Numbered from the stretch's first letter, positions 37,267-52,613 are shown. The stretch is 64,000 nucleotides of DNA from Mycobacterium sp. GA-2829 (GCF_001499965.1 NZ_LQIT01000001.1:1-64000); one strand, 5' to 3'. The notes: generated by a model not told the origin, from the sequence alone. Translations and numbers: made by a program.

Positions 37267-37338
37267 TGAGGGAGTGGACCGTCGGCGGACGCCGGCGCGT
37301 TCCCCATGAACCAGCAGCAGGGATGCAAAGGGAGAGCA

Positions 37339-37701
37339 ATGACTGTTCAGGACGAGTCGGCGACCGCCACCGCAACCCACGGGGTGGTTCTCACCGACGC
37401 CGCGGCCGCCAAGGCGAAGGCCCTGCTCGACCAGGAGGGTCGCGACGACCTGGCGCTGCGTATCGCCGTGCAGCCCGGCGGCTGCGCCGGCCTGCGCTAC
37501 AACCTGTTCTTCGACGATCGGGCCCTCGACGGCGACCTGACCGCGGTGTTCGGCGGCGTGAACCTCACCGTCGACCGGATGAGCGCGCCCTACGTGCAGG
37601 GCGCCACGATTGACTTCGTCGACACCATCGAGAAGCAGGGCTTCACGATCGACAACCCGAACGCCACCGGCTCCTGCGCCTGCGGCGATTCCTTCAACTG
37701 A
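37339..37701 (+). CDS. HesB/ErpA-type iron-sulfur cluster carrier (Rv2204c-like)
   Basis: A 120-aa A-type carrier that hands Fe-S clusters to target proteins. The three cluster Cys are in QPGGCAGLRY and in GSCACGDSF (CxC) at the C terminus. ATG 37339 is set by the strong ribosome-binding site; an upstream in-frame ATG at 37306 lacks one. Its 3' end is 4 nt from the stop of the convergent membrane protein. Possible clients in this window include LipA and the Rieske protein QcrA (inference). Confidence 0.93.
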   Translation: MTVQDESATATATHGVVLTDAAAAKAKALLDQEGRDDLALRIAVQPGGCAGLRYNLFFDDRALDGDLTAVFGGVNLTVDRMSAPYVQGATIDFVDTIEKQGFTIDNPNATGSCACGDSFN

Positions 37702-37705
37702 TCGG

Positions 37706-38344
37706 CTAGTACTGGCTGCCGGTGCGCAGCAGGTATGAGCAGACCAGCACCTCGTCGTCACGGATGAGCAGCTGGGCGACCGCCTGCTCCTCCTCGTTGG
37801 GCGGCTGCTGGCCGCGGGCACTCCCGCGTGCCGGCGCCACCCGCATCGTGAACAGCACCTGCGCCTGATTCGCCGACCACGGCACGATCGTGTCGATCGA
37901 CGTCACCTCGGCGCGACTGAACTGCTTGCGGAACGCGTCGGAGGCCAGACCGGCCAGCGCGAGATCCGACTTCTTCTCCGTGACCGCGTCGAACAGGCCG
38001 CACAGCGCATGCCGGGCGATCTGCTGATCGTCGCCGCCTGCCAGCGCGTCGAGGTACCCCTGGATGGCCGTGCGGGCCCTGGCGTCGGTCAGCGGTCCCG
38101 CGGTCTGCGTGGCGCCGTCGTCACGACTGGCGAAGACGAGCACCCCGGCGACCACCACGGCCACCAGAATCGCCGCGACCAGCGCGAACACTAGTTTCTT
38201 TCGGTTCCGCCGCGGGTACTGCACCGGCGGCGGCAGCATGCCCGGATATGCCGACGGCACCGGACCCGGATAGGGTTGCGGTGCGCCCTGCTGCGGCGGA
38301 AGCGGTTGCTGAGGGTAGTCCGGATAGGGGTACGGGCCAGCCAT
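37706..38344 (-). CDS. Proline-rich single-span membrane protein (Rv2203-like)
   Basis: A 212-aa protein. The N terminus (1-48) is rich in Pro, Tyr and Gln (MAGPYPYPDYPQQPLPPQQG). A membrane span at about 51-72 (LVFALVAAILVAVVVAGVLV) follows a basic NRKK stop. The outer domain (80-212) resembles the small NTF2/MCE-associated type folds that mycobacteria attach to such anchors, but this is a weak impression. Two Cys (in HALCGLF and VLVCSYLL) could form a disulfide. Function unknown. A TTG directly before ATG is an alternative start. Confidence 0.8.
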   Translation of the reverse strand: MAGPYPYPDYPQQPLPPQQGAPQPYPGPVPSAYPGMLPPPVQYPRRNRKKLVFALVAAILVAVVVAGVLVFASRDDGATQTAGPLTDARARTAIQGYLDALAGGDDQQIARHALCGLFDAVTEKKSDLALAGLASDAFRKQFSRAEVTSIDTIVPWSANQAQVLFTMRVAPARGSARGQQPPNEEEQAVAQLLIRDDEVLVCSYLLRTGSQY

Positions 38345-38530
38345 CAAGAATGTCGCTCCAAGGGATTGTGAGAACAGTCGCCTGTCTACAGTGACATCGC
38401 GGCGACCTGCGCGGGCGGTTGTACGCAGGTTAGCGCACCACCGATGCGCCGCCCGGGGACGAAGGTCTCGAGGCGCGGTTTCCCAGGCCCGGACACTAGG
38501 GTCGGGTAGTCGAAACGAAACGAAGGGTGA

Positions 38531-41454
<2,924 letters not shown>

Positions 41455-41461
41455 GGCGCCA

Positions 41462-41467
41462 AGTATG
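41462..41467 (-). promoter_or_regulatory. Possible -10 of leaderless asnB
   Basis: CATACT on the minus strand ends 7 nt before GTG 41454. The same CATACTTG octamer precedes ctaE. Confidence 0.35.
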
Positions 41468-41539
41468 CCCAATGCGCCGGCGATGGGGCGCGACGGCACA
41501 CAAAGGTCGGGTGTGTCGAGACCGTCTTCGGGGCGTGGT

Positions 41540-41555
41540 CTACGCTGCGTAGTAT
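41540..41555 (+). promoter_or_regulatory. ctaC promoter region with inverted repeat
   Basis: TAGTAT (41550-41555) is a good -10 box about 58 nt before GTG 41614, giving a leader of about 50 nt. It overlaps the perfect inverted repeat CTACGC-T-GCGTAG (41540-41552), which could be an operator. A second hexamer, TACGCT, is at 41541-41546. Confidence 0.4.
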
Positions 41556-41613
41556 TCAACGGTGGCATGGACCGCACAGCGGTCGGCTCAGTGGACTTCT
41601 AGGAGGCGCCGAC

Positions 41614-42672
41614 GTGACCCCTCGCGGGCTGAAGGCGGTGGCACGCAAAGCCGCACTGGTGGTGGTTATGGGTACCACCGCATTGCTGCTCAGTGGCTGC
41701 AGCTGGAGAGACGTGATCGGGCTGGGCTGGCCGGAGGGCATCACGCCCGAGGCGCATCTCAACCGTGAGCTGTGGCTGTGGTCGATGATCGCCGCGCTGG
41801 TCGTGGGCGGGATCGTGTTGGCCCTGATCTTCTGGGTGAGCGCATTCCACCGGAAGAAGGCCACCGACACCGAGCTGCCGCGTCAGTTCGGCTACAACAT
41901 GCCGCTCGAGCTGGTCCTCACGGTCATCCCGTTCCTCATCATCTCGGTGCTGTTCTACTTCACCGTCGTGGTCCAGGAGCGGATGGTCGCCAAGGAGGAC
42001 AACCCCGAGGTCGTCATCGACGTGACGGCGTTCCAGTGGAACTGGAAATTCGGCTACAACAAGGTGAACTTCGCCGACGGCACCCTGTCCTACGACGGTG
42101 TCGACGAGGAGCGCAATGCCGCCGTCGCGTCACGCCCCAGCGAAGAGGGCGCAGGCGCCGTGGGCGAGCCCCACGCCGCCGAGACCGAACACGGTGCGAT
42201 CGCGGGCCAGAACCCCGAGGACCGCAGCTACCTGGCCTACGACGACGTCGAGATCCTCGGCACCAGCGAGGAGATTCCCGTCCTGGTGCTGCCCTCGGAG
42301 AAGCGCATCGAGTTCCGGCTCGCGTCCGCCGACGTCGCACACGCCTTCTGGGTGCCCGAGTTCCTGTTCAAGCGGGACGTCTACCCGAACCCCGAGCAGA
42401 ACAACTCGGACAACATCTTCCAGATCAGCGAGATCACCGAGACCGGTGCCTTCGTCGGTCGTTGCGCCGAGCTGTGCGGCACCTACCACGCGATGATGAA
42501 CTTCGAGGTCCGGGTCGTGCCGCCGAACGACTTCAAGGCCTACCTCGATGAGCGCAGGGCGGGTAGGACCAACGCCGAGGCGCTGATCGCCATCAACCAG
42601 TCGCCCACCGCCGTCACGACCAAGCCGTTCGACACGCGGCGCGGTGAGATGGCCCCCCAAGCGAGCAGGTAG
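41614..42672 (+). CDS. ctaC: Cytochrome aa3 oxidase subunit II
   Basis: A 352-aa lipoprotein of the cytochrome c oxidase. The signal sequence ends in LLLSGC (Cys29). Two membrane spans follow, at about 57-77 and 100-120, then a cupredoxin domain with the CuA ligands in [12 protein letters not shown] and an aromatic FQWNWKF patch. AGGAGG 7 nt before GTG 41614 fixes the start. It is the first gene of ctaC-ctaF and delivers electrons from the bcc complex, also encoded here, to subunit I, encoded elsewhere. Confidence 0.96.
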   Translation: MTPRGLKAVARKAALVVVMGTTALLLSGCSWRDVIGLGWPEGITPEAHLNRELWLWSMIAALVVGGIVLALIFWVSAFHRKKATDTELPRQFGYNMPLELVLTVIPFLIISVLFYFTVVVQERMVAKEDNPEVVIDVTAFQWNWKFGYNKVNFADGTLSYDGVDEERNAAVASRPSEEGAGAVGEPHAAETEHGAIAGQNPEDRSYLAYDDVEILGTSEEIPVLVLPSEKRIEFRLASADVAHAFWVPEFLFKRDVYPNPEQNNSDNIFQISEITETGAFVGRCAELCGTYHAMMNFEVRVVPPNDFKAYLDERRAGRTNAEALIAINQSPTAVTTKPFDTRRGEMAPQASR

Positions 42673-42681
42673 GACTTCGCG

Positions 42682-43101
42682 ATGCATATCGAAGCCAGGT
42701 TGTTCGAGTTCCTGACGGCGTTCTTCGCGCTGTCGGCCGTCGTCTACGCCACGCTGACCGCCATGTTCGGCGGCGGCGGCGTGGAGTGGGCGGGCACCAC
42801 CGCGCTGGTGCTCACCACCGGCCTGACCCTCATCACGGGTACGTTCTTCCGGTTCGTCGCCCGGCGCCTGGACACCCGCCCCGAGGACTACGAGGACGCC
42901 GAGATCAGCGACGGCGCCGGGGAACTCGGCTTCTTCGCCCCGCACAGCTGGTGGCCCATCCTGATCGCGCTGTCGTTCTCGACCGCCGCCGTGGGCACCG
43001 CGCTGTGGCTGCCGTGGCTGATGGCCGCGGGCATCGTGTTCGTCCTGGCCTCCGCCGCCGGCCTGGTCTTCGAGTACCACTGGGGCCCCGAGAAGCACTG
43101 A
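42682..43101 (+). CDS. ctaF: Cytochrome c oxidase subunit IV (CtaF)
   Basis: A 139-aa actinobacterial oxidase subunit with four membrane segments, at about 7-28, 37-57, 90-109 and 113-131. It has the typical [13 protein letters not shown] loop. It begins 9 nt after ctaC and is clearly in the same operon. A hairpin terminator follows. Confidence 0.94.
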   Translation: MHIEARLFEFLTAFFALSAVVYATLTAMFGGGGVEWAGTTALVLTTGLTLITGTFFRFVARRLDTRPEDYEDAEISDGAGELGFFAPHSWWPILIALSFSTAAVGTALWLPWLMAAGIVFVLASAAGLVFEYHWGPEKH

Positions 43102-43149
43102 CCGGGAGTCCGCACGGGTCGGAAGAAGATCACGAATCAGGCAACAGTT

Positions 43150-43182
43150 GGCCGGCGAACCGTGCTGTGACGGTCGCCGGCC
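43150..43182 (+). terminator. Hairpin terminator after ctaC-ctaF
   Basis: GGCCGGCGAACCGT pairs with ACGGTCGCCGGCC across a 6-nt loop, a 13-bp stem with one bulged A. It is followed by a T/G-rich stretch rather than a strict U tract. It separates ctaF from the mmpS3 promoter (TAGTGT at 43196-43201). Confidence 0.65.
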
Positions 43183-43270
43183 ACTTGTCGTTGGGTAGTG
43201 TTGCCGAGGTGCGGTGCGCCGTTCAGGCCGAAGTCCGCGCCGGTGACGCAGTCGAGAAGGATAGGCGTAG

Positions 43271-44017
43271 ATGAGCGGGCCGAACCCCCCAGGGCCGGAC
43301 TCGCCGGGACCGGACCAGCCCGAGCGGGAGGGCGGCAGGCACTCGGCACCCGACGATGCGACCGAACAGGTCGGCCCGGCCGACGAACCTGCGGCCGCAA
43401 CGGGTGAGACCGAGTTCTACTCGCAGGCGTACTCCGCCCCGGAGTCCGAGCAGTTCAGCAGCGGGCCGTATGTGCCCGCGGACGCGGCGCTGTACGACTA
43501 CGACACTTACGAACCGGTCGTCGACCCCGACGAGCAGTCCCCGCCGCGCTGGCCATGGGTCGTCGGCGTCACCGCGATCATCGCCGCCATCGCGCTGGTG
43601 GTGTCGGTGGCGCTGTTGGTGACGCAGACCGACACCGATCAGCTGGCCACCCCGGCGACCACCACGACCACACCTCCGCCGCCGGTGCAGGACGAGAACA
43701 CCACGACGACGCCCCCGCCGCCGCCGACGACGACCACACCGGCCGGCCCCCGCCAGGTCACGTACACCGTGACCGGCACCAAGGCGCCGGGCGACATCAT
43801 CACCGTCACCTACGTCGACGCGTCGGGCCGGAGCCGCACGCAGCGCAACGTGTACATCCCCTGGTCGCTGACGGTCACGCCGATCTCGCAGTCCGAGGTC
43901 GGATCGGTGCAGGCGTCGAGCCTGTTCCTGGTCAGCAAGTTGAACTGTTCGATCACGACGAGCGACGGAACGGTCTTGTCCTCCAACAACGGCAACGCTG
44001 CACAGACGAGCTGCTGA
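43271..44017 (+). CDS. mmpS3: MmpS family membrane protein MmpS3
   Basis: A 248-aa protein. Residues 1-92 are cytoplasmic and disordered, rich in Pro and acidic residues. One membrane span (about 94-118) is followed by a Thr/Pro-rich stretch ([14 protein letters not shown]) and a C-terminal MmpS beta domain (from [20 protein letters not shown] to the final Cys). Most MmpS proteins assist MmpL transporters, but no mmpL gene is nearby, as also in M. tuberculosis. AAGGATAGG precedes ATG 43271. The stop is coupled to the next gene (TGATG). Confidence 0.92.
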   Translation: MSGPNPPGPDSPGPDQPEREGGRHSAPDDATEQVGPADEPAAATGETEFYSQAYSAPESEQFSSGPYVPADAALYDYDTYEPVVDPDEQSPPRWPWVVGVTAIIAAIALVVSVALLVTQTDTDQLATPATTTTTPPPPVQDENTTTTPPPPPTTTTPAGPRQVTYTVTGTKAPGDIITVTYVDASGRSRTQRNVYIPWSLTVTPISQSEVGSVQASSLFLVSKLNCSITTSDGTVLSSNNGNAAQTSC

Positions 44018-44640
44018 TGACCTACAGCGAACCCGCCCCCGCCGGACCCGGTGTGGGCGCCGAGAACCTCAACCGCATCCTGCTCGGCGTCTGCGCGGCC
44101 GTCTGGCTGGGCGTGCTGGGTACGGCCGTGGCCGCCGTCGTGGCGCTCACCGAACTCGGCCGCAGCGAACCCGTCGCGGCCTCCGACGGGGATACGCCGT
44201 GGCTGCTCTACACCGTCATCGCGGTGTCGGCGGTGGTGATCGTCGGCGCGGTACCGCTGCTGCTGCGGGCCAGGAGAAGCGCCCAGGCCGAGCCGGAGCC
44301 CGTCGTACTCACGCGCGAACGATCCACGGCCACAGACGAACCCGCGACCGAGAAGATCCGTGCGGTCAACACGCTCACCCAGCCGGCACCCGGTCGTTTC
44401 CTACCCGATGAGCCGGGTGGACCGGTCGACCACCTGTGGTTGCAGTGCGCGCTGGTGCTCGGCATCGCGATGGGCGCCGCGAACGTCGCGATCGGTGTCG
44501 CCACCTACCTGATGGCCGTCGACAACGACACGATCGCCTGGGTGCTCTACGCGGTGGCCGCGGTGATCACGCTGGCGATGCCGGTAGCACCGTGGTGGTA
44601 TCTGCGCCAGCTGCGTGAGCTCACCGAACCCTTGGTGTAG
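44017..44640 (+). CDS. DUF2561 membrane protein (Rv2197c-like)
   Basis: A 207-aa protein with four membrane segments, at about 21-45, 60-83, 140-165 and 172-195, and a hydrophilic cytosolic loop at 85-135. The family is mycobacterial and uncharacterised. Its ATG overlaps the mmpS3 stop (TGATG), so both are translated from one mRNA. That suggests a shared envelope role. Confidence 0.87.
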   Translation: MTYSEPAPAGPGVGAENLNRILLGVCAAVWLGVLGTAVAAVVALTELGRSEPVAASDGDTPWLLYTVIAVSAVVIVGAVPLLLRARRSAQAEPEPVVLTRERSTATDEPATEKIRAVNTLTQPAPGRFLPDEPGGPVDHLWLQCALVLGIAMGAANVAIGVATYLMAVDNDTIAWVLYAVAAVITLAMPVAPWWYLRQLRELTEPLV

Positions 44641-44660
44641 GACGGTCGTTTCGCGCTCGC

Positions 44661-44829
44661 GTTCGCGAGGCTGACGCTGTGCAGCAGAAGTGCGAGTAGA
44701 GACCTGCGTCAGTGCAGTCTCGCGGTGAGGCTCGCGTGGTTGCGGCTGGGTACACGCGGTTTGGGTTCGCGAGGCTGAAAGTATGCAGCAGAAGTGCGAG
44801 TGGGGGCCTGCGTGGGTTCAGCCTCACGC
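44661..44829. repeat. Two copies of an imperfect palindromic intergenic repeat
   Basis: The 293-nt gap between the DUF2561 gene and qcrB holds a 49-bp sequence at 44661-44709 repeated at 44765-44813, with 42 of 49 identical and the core GCAGCAGAAGTGCGAG conserved. Each copy is edged by inverted arms: CGCGAGGCTG and CTCGCG around copy 1, GAGGCTGAA and TTCAGCCTC around copy 2. No gene is visible here. It is unlike the 61-bp family near 20-21 kb. Confidence 0.75.
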
Positions 44830-44870
44830 TCAGCCCGCCCCCCGATGGGGTAGGGGAGTGGACCCCGATA

Positions 44871-44925
44871 CGACGAAACGGCCGCCGCGACCTCCCAGAG
44901 GAGGATCGCGACGGCCGTTCCGTCG
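44871..44925. terminator. Strong bidirectional terminator between DUF2561 gene and qcrB
   Basis: About 25 bp of stem with a few mismatches around a short CAGAG loop. The arms start CGACGAAACGGCCG on the left and end CGGCCGTTCCGTCG on the right. A T run (CGTTT) follows on the plus strand and the mirror (AAACG) precedes it. It ends 9 nt before the qcrB stop and can serve both convergent operons. Confidence 0.85.
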
Positions 44926-44933
44926 TTTGCGAT

Positions 44934-46610
44934 CTAGTGGTGACCGTTGGAGCCGTCGCCGTCGCCGTTGCCGTGCCCGTCGGCGGACCCGTTGCCGTCC
45001 TGCCGTTCGCGGAGCGCGGTCAGCGAGCGACGGTGTGCGGCGTGCGAGGCCTCGGTCAGCGCCTCGTGCTCGACGATCGGATCGGCGAACAGGAAGCTGC
45101 CGGTGCCCGGCGCCCCTCCGGAGCCCAGCTTGTTCATCCGCTTGGGCAGAGGTGCGCCCTGGTACTCCAGCGGAATCGGGTGGCCGTGGCCGTCGACCGG
45201 GCCGAGCGGCTGGTGCAGCTCGATGTAGGCACCGTGCGGAAGCCGCTTGATGATGCCGGTCTCGATGCCGTGCTCGAGCACCTCACGGTCGCTGCGCTGC
45301 AGCGCGATGGCCCAGCGGTATGTCGTGTAGTACACGATCACCGGCAGCACCACCATCGCGATACGCCCGATCCACGTCGTCGCGTTCAGCGAGATGTCGA
45401 ACTTCAGCGCGATGATGTCGTTCATGCAGGCGAACGTCAGCAGGATGTAGAACGCCACGGCCATCGCGCCGATCGCGGTGCGGACCGGTGCGTCACGCGG
45501 ACGCTGCAACAGGTTGTGGTGAGCGTGGTCGCCGGTGAGCTTCTTCTCGAGGAACGGATACACCGTCAGCAACCCGAGGATGAGGCCCATCAGCACCGCG
45601 ATCCACACCGGCTGCGGGATCGTGTAGTTGCCGATGTAGAACTCCCACGCCGGCCACAAGCGGATCAGGCCGTCCGTCCACATCATGTAGAAGTCCGGCT
45701 GGCTGCCCGCGGACACCTGCGACGGCTTGTACGGGCCGAGCGCCCAGATCGGGTTGATCTGCAGCAGACCGCCCATCAGGCCGAGGATGCCGACCGTCAT
45801 CGCGAAGAATGCACCGGACTTCACGGCGAACACCGGCATGACGCGCACGCCGACGACGTTCTTCTCGGTGCGGCCGGGGCCGGGGAACTGGGTGTGCTTC
45901 TGGAACCACACCAGCGCCAGGTGGGCCGCGATGAGCGCCAGCATGATGCCGGGGATCAGCAGAATGTGCAGTGCGTAGAGGCGCGGGATGATGATCGTGC
46001 CGGGGAAGTCGCCGCCGAACAGCGCCCAGTGCATCCACGTGCCGACGACCGGGATACCCATCGTGATGCCGGACAGGGCGGCGCGCAGGCCGGTGCCGGA
46101 CAGCAGATCGTCGGGCAGCGAGTAACCGAAGAAGCCCTCGAACATCGCCAGGATCAGCAGCAGCGAGCCGATGACCCAGTTGGCCTCACGGGGGCGGCGG
46201 AACGCACCGGTGAAGAAGATGCGGGCGAGGTGCACCATGATCGACGCCGCGAACAGCAGCGCGGCCCAGTGGTGGACCTGCCGGACGAACAACCCGCCGC
46301 GGATCTCGAAGCTGATGTCGAGTGCAGATTCGTAGGCCTTCGACATCTGCACACCGCGCAGCGGCTGGTACACGCCGTCGTAGACGACCTCCGCCATCGA
46401 CGGGTCGAAGAACAGTGTCAGGTAGACGCCCGTGATCAGCAGGATGATGAAGCTGTACAAGGCGATCTCACCCAGCAGGAACGACCAGTGGGTGGGGAAG
46501 ACCTTGTTGAGCTGTCTACGGACCGCCGCTGACGGGTGGTAGCGCGAATCCATCGCGTCACCCTGGGCTGCGAGCCTGGCGGCCATCTTCGAACCACTCT
46601 GTGCACTCAT
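44934..46610 (-). CDS. qcrB: Cytochrome bcc complex cytochrome b subunit
   Basis: A 558-aa membrane protein with at least eight spans. It binds two b hemes and oxidises menaquinol; it is the target of the imidazopyridine drug class in M. tuberculosis. Visible parts are [20 protein letters not shown] and [12 protein letters not shown] (heme ligands), and [11 protein letters not shown] near the quinol site. The C terminus has a long hydrophilic, His/Gly-rich tail ([13 protein letters not shown]). ATG 46610 overlaps the qcrA stop (ATGA). It is the last gene of ctaE-qcrC-qcrA-qcrB. Confidence 0.97.
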   Translation of the reverse strand: MSAQSGSKMAARLAAQGDAMDSRYHPSAAVRRQLNKVFPTHWSFLLGEIALYSFIILLITGVYLTLFFDPSMAEVVYDGVYQPLRGVQMSKAYESALDISFEIRGGLFVRQVHHWAALLFAASIMVHLARIFFTGAFRRPREANWVIGSLLLILAMFEGFFGYSLPDDLLSGTGLRAALSGITMGIPVVGTWMHWALFGGDFPGTIIIPRLYALHILLIPGIMLALIAAHLALVWFQKHTQFPGPGRTEKNVVGVRVMPVFAVKSGAFFAMTVGILGLMGGLLQINPIWALGPYKPSQVSAGSQPDFYMMWTDGLIRLWPAWEFYIGNYTIPQPVWIAVLMGLILGLLTVYPFLEKKLTGDHAHHNLLQRPRDAPVRTAIGAMAVAFYILLTFACMNDIIALKFDISLNATTWIGRIAMVVLPVIVYYTTYRWAIALQRSDREVLEHGIETGIIKRLPHGAYIELHQPLGPVDGHGHPIPLEYQGAPLPKRMNKLGSGGAPGTGSFLFADPIVEHEALTEASHAAHRRSLTALRERQDGNGSADGHGNGDGDGSNGHH

Positions 46611-47851
46611 GATGTCTTCCGTTCCCAGAATGCCGGCCCGACGGGTTCGATGAAGTCGCCGTTGGCGACCAGGTACCCGTCCTGGTCAATGGTGATGGGC
46701 AACTGCGCGAGGGCACGCGCAGCCGGACCGAATATGGGTTTTGCGAAGTGCAGCGCATCGAACTGCGACTGGTGGCACGGGCACAGGATGCGGTGGGTCT
46801 GCTGTTCGTACAGCGACGACGGGCAACCCAGGTGCGAGCAGATCTTCGTGTAGGCGAAGAACTCGCCGAAGTTGAAGCTCTCCTGACCCTTGCGCTTGAC
46901 GACCTTGGACATGTCCTCGGGACGGAAGCGGATGAGCATCACGGGATTTCGCACGCCCATGATGATCTCGGTGTTCTTGTGGCTGGACTCCACCGTGGTG
47001 CCGTCACCATCGGATTCGCGCCACGGGTACACCGTCTCCATACCGCCCGCGTCGAGGTCTTCGGGGCGCATCTTCGCGAAAGTGCCGCCGTGGCCGGTGT
47101 TTCCGGTCGCGCGGGCCAGGTAGATGGTCTCGCCGGTGAACCGGGGGGTCCATCCGGAGGTCCACAGCACGGCCTTGGGGCCTTCGGCCGTGGGCACGAC
47201 GGGCTTCCACGGGTTCTTGATCAGACCGCCGATGAAGGCCACCGCGGTGCCGAGGCCGAACGCGCCGAGGCCGATACCGAGGGAGGCGCCGATCATCTTG
47301 CGGCGCTTGATCGTCGAGCCCTCGAGGGCGTCGGTCAGGTTGGCCGCGACCGTCTTGCGCTGGATCTCGGGGGAGGCGCCGTCGTGGCGGTCCTGGATCG
47401 AGATCTCCTCGGGGATGAACCGCTTCTGGTAAAGCACGGCGCCGATGCCGATCGCGAGGATCGACAGGCCGAAGAACAGACCGTAGAGAGGGGTCGCCAG
47501 CGAGTACATGAACTCGCCCTCGGAGCCGTACGGCTGCCACTCCCACGGCCAGAACAGGAAGACGAGCAGCAGGAGCAGACCGGCGATGCCGCCGATGAGC
47601 AGCCACGTCGCGACGCCACGCTCGGCGCGCTTCTCGGCGCGGGTCCCGGCGACCGGCCACCGCGGTTCCTTGTAGACGGTCTCGACGCCGTCGAGCCGAC
47701 CGCCGAGTTCGACCAGTTCCTCACGCGACATCGCGGCCAGTTCGGCGTCGGTCGGCTGACCCGGCACCCCGCCGTGACCGGGGGCGTCGGTGCCCTTGGG
47801 GGCGCCGCCCGGCGTGCTCGTCACGTCGTCATCCTTCCGTTCGTCACTCAT
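46607..47851 (-). CDS. qcrA: Cytochrome bcc complex Rieske iron-sulfur subunit
   Basis: A 414-aa subunit. The N-terminal 70 residues are disordered. Three membrane spans follow at about 77-98, 110-135 and 180-205, the actinobacterial pattern, then a Rieske domain with the 2Fe-2S ligands in CSHLGC and CPCHQS near residues 335-360. ATG 47851 overlaps the qcrC stop by 4 nt, and its own stop overlaps qcrB. It passes electrons from quinol to QcrC. Confidence 0.96.
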   Translation of the reverse strand: MSDERKDDDVTSTPGGAPKGTDAPGHGGVPGQPTDAELAAMSREELVELGGRLDGVETVYKEPRWPVAGTRAEKRAERGVATWLLIGGIAGLLLLLVFLFWPWEWQPYGSEGEFMYSLATPLYGLFFGLSILAIGIGAVLYQKRFIPEEISIQDRHDGASPEIQRKTVAANLTDALEGSTIKRRKMIGASLGIGLGAFGLGTAVAFIGGLIKNPWKPVVPTAEGPKAVLWTSGWTPRFTGETIYLARATGNTGHGGTFAKMRPEDLDAGGMETVYPWRESDGDGTTVESSHKNTEIIMGVRNPVMLIRFRPEDMSKVVKRKGQESFNFGEFFAYTKICSHLGCPSSLYEQQTHRILCPCHQSQFDALHFAKPIFGPAARALAQLPITIDQDGYLVANGDFIEPVGPAFWERKTS

Positions 47852-48651
47852 GCCCGTGCCCCGATCCAGAGCGCCGCACCGATGACGGCGACCATGCCGA
47901 TGATCCACGCGGCCATACCCTCGGACACCGGGCCGAAGCCGCCGAGTCCGTAGCCGCCGGGGGGCGGTGTGCTCCGCGCTTCCTCGATGTAGGCGATGAT
48001 GTCGCGCTTCTCCTCCGGCGAGAGCTGCCGGTCGGAGAACTTGGGCATGTTCTGCGGACCGGTGGTCATCGCGGTGTAGATCTGCGCGGGGGAGGCCTTG
48101 ATCTCGGGTGCGTACTTACCCGACGACAGGGCGCCGCCCCGGCCGGTGAAGTTGTGGCACGACGCGCAGTTGAGGCGGAACAGGTCGCCGCCGCGGGCGA
48201 CGTTGTCGCCCATCAGGGACTGGTTGGCGATCTCGCCGTTCTCGTCGCGCGGAACGACGGGACCGCCGCCATTGGCCTGCACGTAGGCGCCGAGCGCGTC
48301 GATCTGCGCCTCGTCGAAGTCCGCGGGCTTGTCGGGGGCCTGCGCCTCGTTGCGCCGCGCGGGCATCCGGCCGGTGGAGACCTGGAAGTACACCGCTGCC
48401 TCGCCGACGCCGATCAGGCTGGGGCCGCGGTCGTCCACGCCTTGCAGGTTGCTGCCGTGGCAGCTCACGCAGGACATGTCGTACAGCTCCTTGCCGGTGC
48501 GCAGCAGCGCCGACTGCGATTCGTCGGCAACCGCGACCTGCGGTGTGGGCGTCAGCGTGGCGGCGACGCCACCTGCGACGCCAAGTCCGGCCAGCAGCAG
48601 CACCGCTGCCGACAGACGCCGGCGGAACCGTCGGCGGGACTTGCTGGTCAT
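47848..48651 (-). CDS. qcrC: Cytochrome bcc complex diheme cytochrome c subunit
   Basis: A 267-aa membrane-anchored protein with two cytochrome c domains, heme motifs CVSCH and CASCH, an N-terminal span ([21 protein letters not shown]) and a C-terminal span ([20 protein letters not shown]). It links the bcc complex directly to the aa3 oxidase. ATG 48651 is preferred because AAGGGG lies 4 nt before it. An in-frame ATG at 48705, which overlaps the ctaE stop (ATGA) but lacks a Shine-Dalgarno, would add 18 residues. Confidence 0.95.
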   Translation of the reverse strand: MTSKSRRRFRRRLSAAVLLLAGLGVAGGVAATLTPTPQVAVADESQSALLRTGKELYDMSCVSCHGSNLQGVDDRGPSLIGVGEAAVYFQVSTGRMPARRNEAQAPDKPADFDEAQIDALGAYVQANGGGPVVPRDENGEIANQSLMGDNVARGGDLFRLNCASCHNFTGRGGALSSGKYAPEIKASPAQIYTAMTTGPQNMPKFSDRQLSPEEKRDIIAYIEEARSTPPPGGYGLGGFGPVSEGMAAWIIGMVAVIGAALWIGARA

Positions 48652-48701
48652 CGAACCCCTTCTCGTCGGCTGCGGATCCTGAGAGCTCATCTCTGCCGAG
48701 C

Positions 48702-50490
<1,789 letters not shown>

Positions 50491-52236
50491 ACGGTCGGCC
50501 TGTTCGGCGGCCAGCCGCGCCGAACGGGCCGTATCCGCCCATCCCAGCCAGCGGCCCGCCGCCCCGATCGGGGTGGCATAGCCGGGGTCGCAGCGCACGA
50601 TGCGCACGCCGGGACCGGCCAGCCAGCGGGCGATCAGTCCGGTCTCCTCGACCAGGGCCCCGCCCAGCGGTGCCGCGTCGGGGAGCACCGTCTGCGCGCC
50701 CGCGGTCAGCGCATCGATCACCGGCATCGGCGGCACTCCGCGCCGGGCGCAGCCCGCGGCGGCCAGCCGTCCGTACCGCACCACGGCCAGCTCCCAGCCG
50801 CCCGCCCCGTCCGGGCGCGCGGCGACCAGTTCGGTCTGCTCGGCCAGCGCGCGCAGCCGCTGTCCGCGCCAGAGCACCTCGATGCCCGTGGCGGCGTGGT
50901 CGCGCAGGCGTGCGGCCGATTCGTAGCGGTCGGCGGCGGCCAGCTCGGCGATCCCGTCGATCACCGCGTCCAGCGCTGAGCCGTCGCGGCCGTCGATGAG
51001 CTCGGCGGCGCGGTGCGGGGCGGGTGCGTATGCCGCCGCGTCGATGTCGCGGGGCGCCGGACAGGGCGACAGTTCGCGTTCGGGGCAGGCCGCGCCGTGC
51101 CGGGCCGCGCGGGCCAACCGGGCGGTGCACGTCCGCACCCCGGTGAAGCGGGCGAGCAGTTCGGCGGTCTGGACGGCGTCGCCGCGCACCCGGAACGGCC
51201 CGATCGCCGAGCCGTGTCGCGGTGCGCGCACCACCGAGAACCGGGGGAACGCCTCGTCGGTCAGCACCACCCACCAGTGCCGCTGCGGGAACTTCGACCG
51301 GCGGTTGTAGGGCGGCGCATGCGCGGCCAGCAGCCGCAGCTCCCGCACGCCCGCCTCGAGTTCGTGCGCGCACTCGACGTGGTCGACCCGGGTGGCCAGC
51401 GACGCCATCTCCTTCATCCGGGCCCGCGGGTCGGCTCCGGTGAAGTACTGCCCGACGCGGCGGCGCAGGTCGACCGCCGTGCCGATGTAGAGCACCTCGT
51501 CGCCGGGGCCGCGGAACAGGTACACCCCGGGCCGGTGCGGCAGACCCTCGGCGAGCCTGCGGTTGCGGCGCTGTGCCGGTGTCACGTCGGGCAGGTAGGC
51601 GCGCAGGTCGGTGTAGCTGTGCACGCCCTGGTTGCCGATCCGCTCGATCAGCCCGTGCAGCACGTCGACGGTGGCCCGCGCGTCGTCGAGGGCCCGGTGG
51701 GTGGGGGTGGTCTTCGCGCGGAACAACTGCGCCAGTGCCGACAGCCGCACGCTGGGCGCCTCGTCGCGGGTCAGGACGCGGCGTGCGAGCTTGACCGTGC
51801 ACAGCACCGGGGGACGCGGCCACGTCAGCCCGCACTGTTCGGCGGCCGCCTTCAGGAACCCGATGTCGAAGCCGGCGTTGTGGGCGACCAGGACCGACCC
51901 GCGGGCGAATTCGAGGAACGCGGGCAGCACCGATTCGATCCGCGGTGCGGCGCACACCATCGCCGTGGTGATGCCGGTCAGCGCGACGATCTGCGGCGGG
52001 ATGGCGCGGCCCGGGTCGACGAGTGTGCCCAGTTCGCCGAGCACCTCACCGCCGCGGACCTTGACCGCGCCGATCTCGGTGATCGCGTCGGGCCGGTCGC
52101 CGGTGGCGCGGCCGCCGGTGGTCTCGAGGTCGACGACCACGAATGTGGTGTCGCGCAACGAAAGTGACTCCATGTCGAACGACAGCTGTTCGGCCGGAGG
52201 TCCGACGGCACCCCCGCTGCGCTGACCCATGGGAGG

Positions 52237-52242
52237 ACCGTA
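52237..52242 (-). promoter_or_regulatory. Predicted -10 of leaderless exonuclease-UvrC gene
   Basis: TACGGT on the minus strand ends 6 nt before ATG 52230. Confidence 0.5.
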
Positions 52243-52352
52243 GGGAACGGCACCGACACGACGGCGATGCCACGCGGGTCGGACGCGAGGCGGCGGGACG
52301 TGTCGGTGGCCGCCGTTACCGTGCGGGCACCATCGATCGAGAGGACGGCCAC

Positions 52353-52613
52353 ATGGCTCAGGGTTATCAACCGCACGGGGCGGATCCAGGCGCGGCGGCG
52401 GACGGCAATCCGGATGTGGTGACCATCGACTGCGATGATTGCGCGGTTCGCGGGCCGGGATGTCAGGACTGTGTCGTGAGTGTGCTGCTGGGGGTGCCGG
52501 AGACGTTGCTCGTCGACGAGCGCCGCGCCCTGGAAGTGCTGGCCGAGGCGGGTTTGGCACCGAGATTGCGTCTGGTTCCGATTCACCGGCAAAACAATTC
52601 GGGCGTTGCCTGA
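52353..52613 (+). CDS. Small Cys-rich protein with CxxC-x6-CxxC motif
   Basis: An 86-aa protein with a disordered N terminus (1-22), then [19 protein letters not shown], a paired-Cys motif that could bind zinc or an Fe-S cluster, then a helical [17 protein letters not shown] stretch. I recognise this as a pattern seen in short actinobacterial proteins but know no function. AGAGGA precedes ATG 52353. It lies between the exonuclease-UvrC gene (divergent) and ripC (same strand, own promoter). Confidence 0.75.
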   Translation: MAQGYQPHGADPGAAADGNPDVVTIDCDDCAVRGPGCQDCVVSVLLGVPETLLVDERRALEVLAEAGLAPRLRLVPIHRQNNSGVA

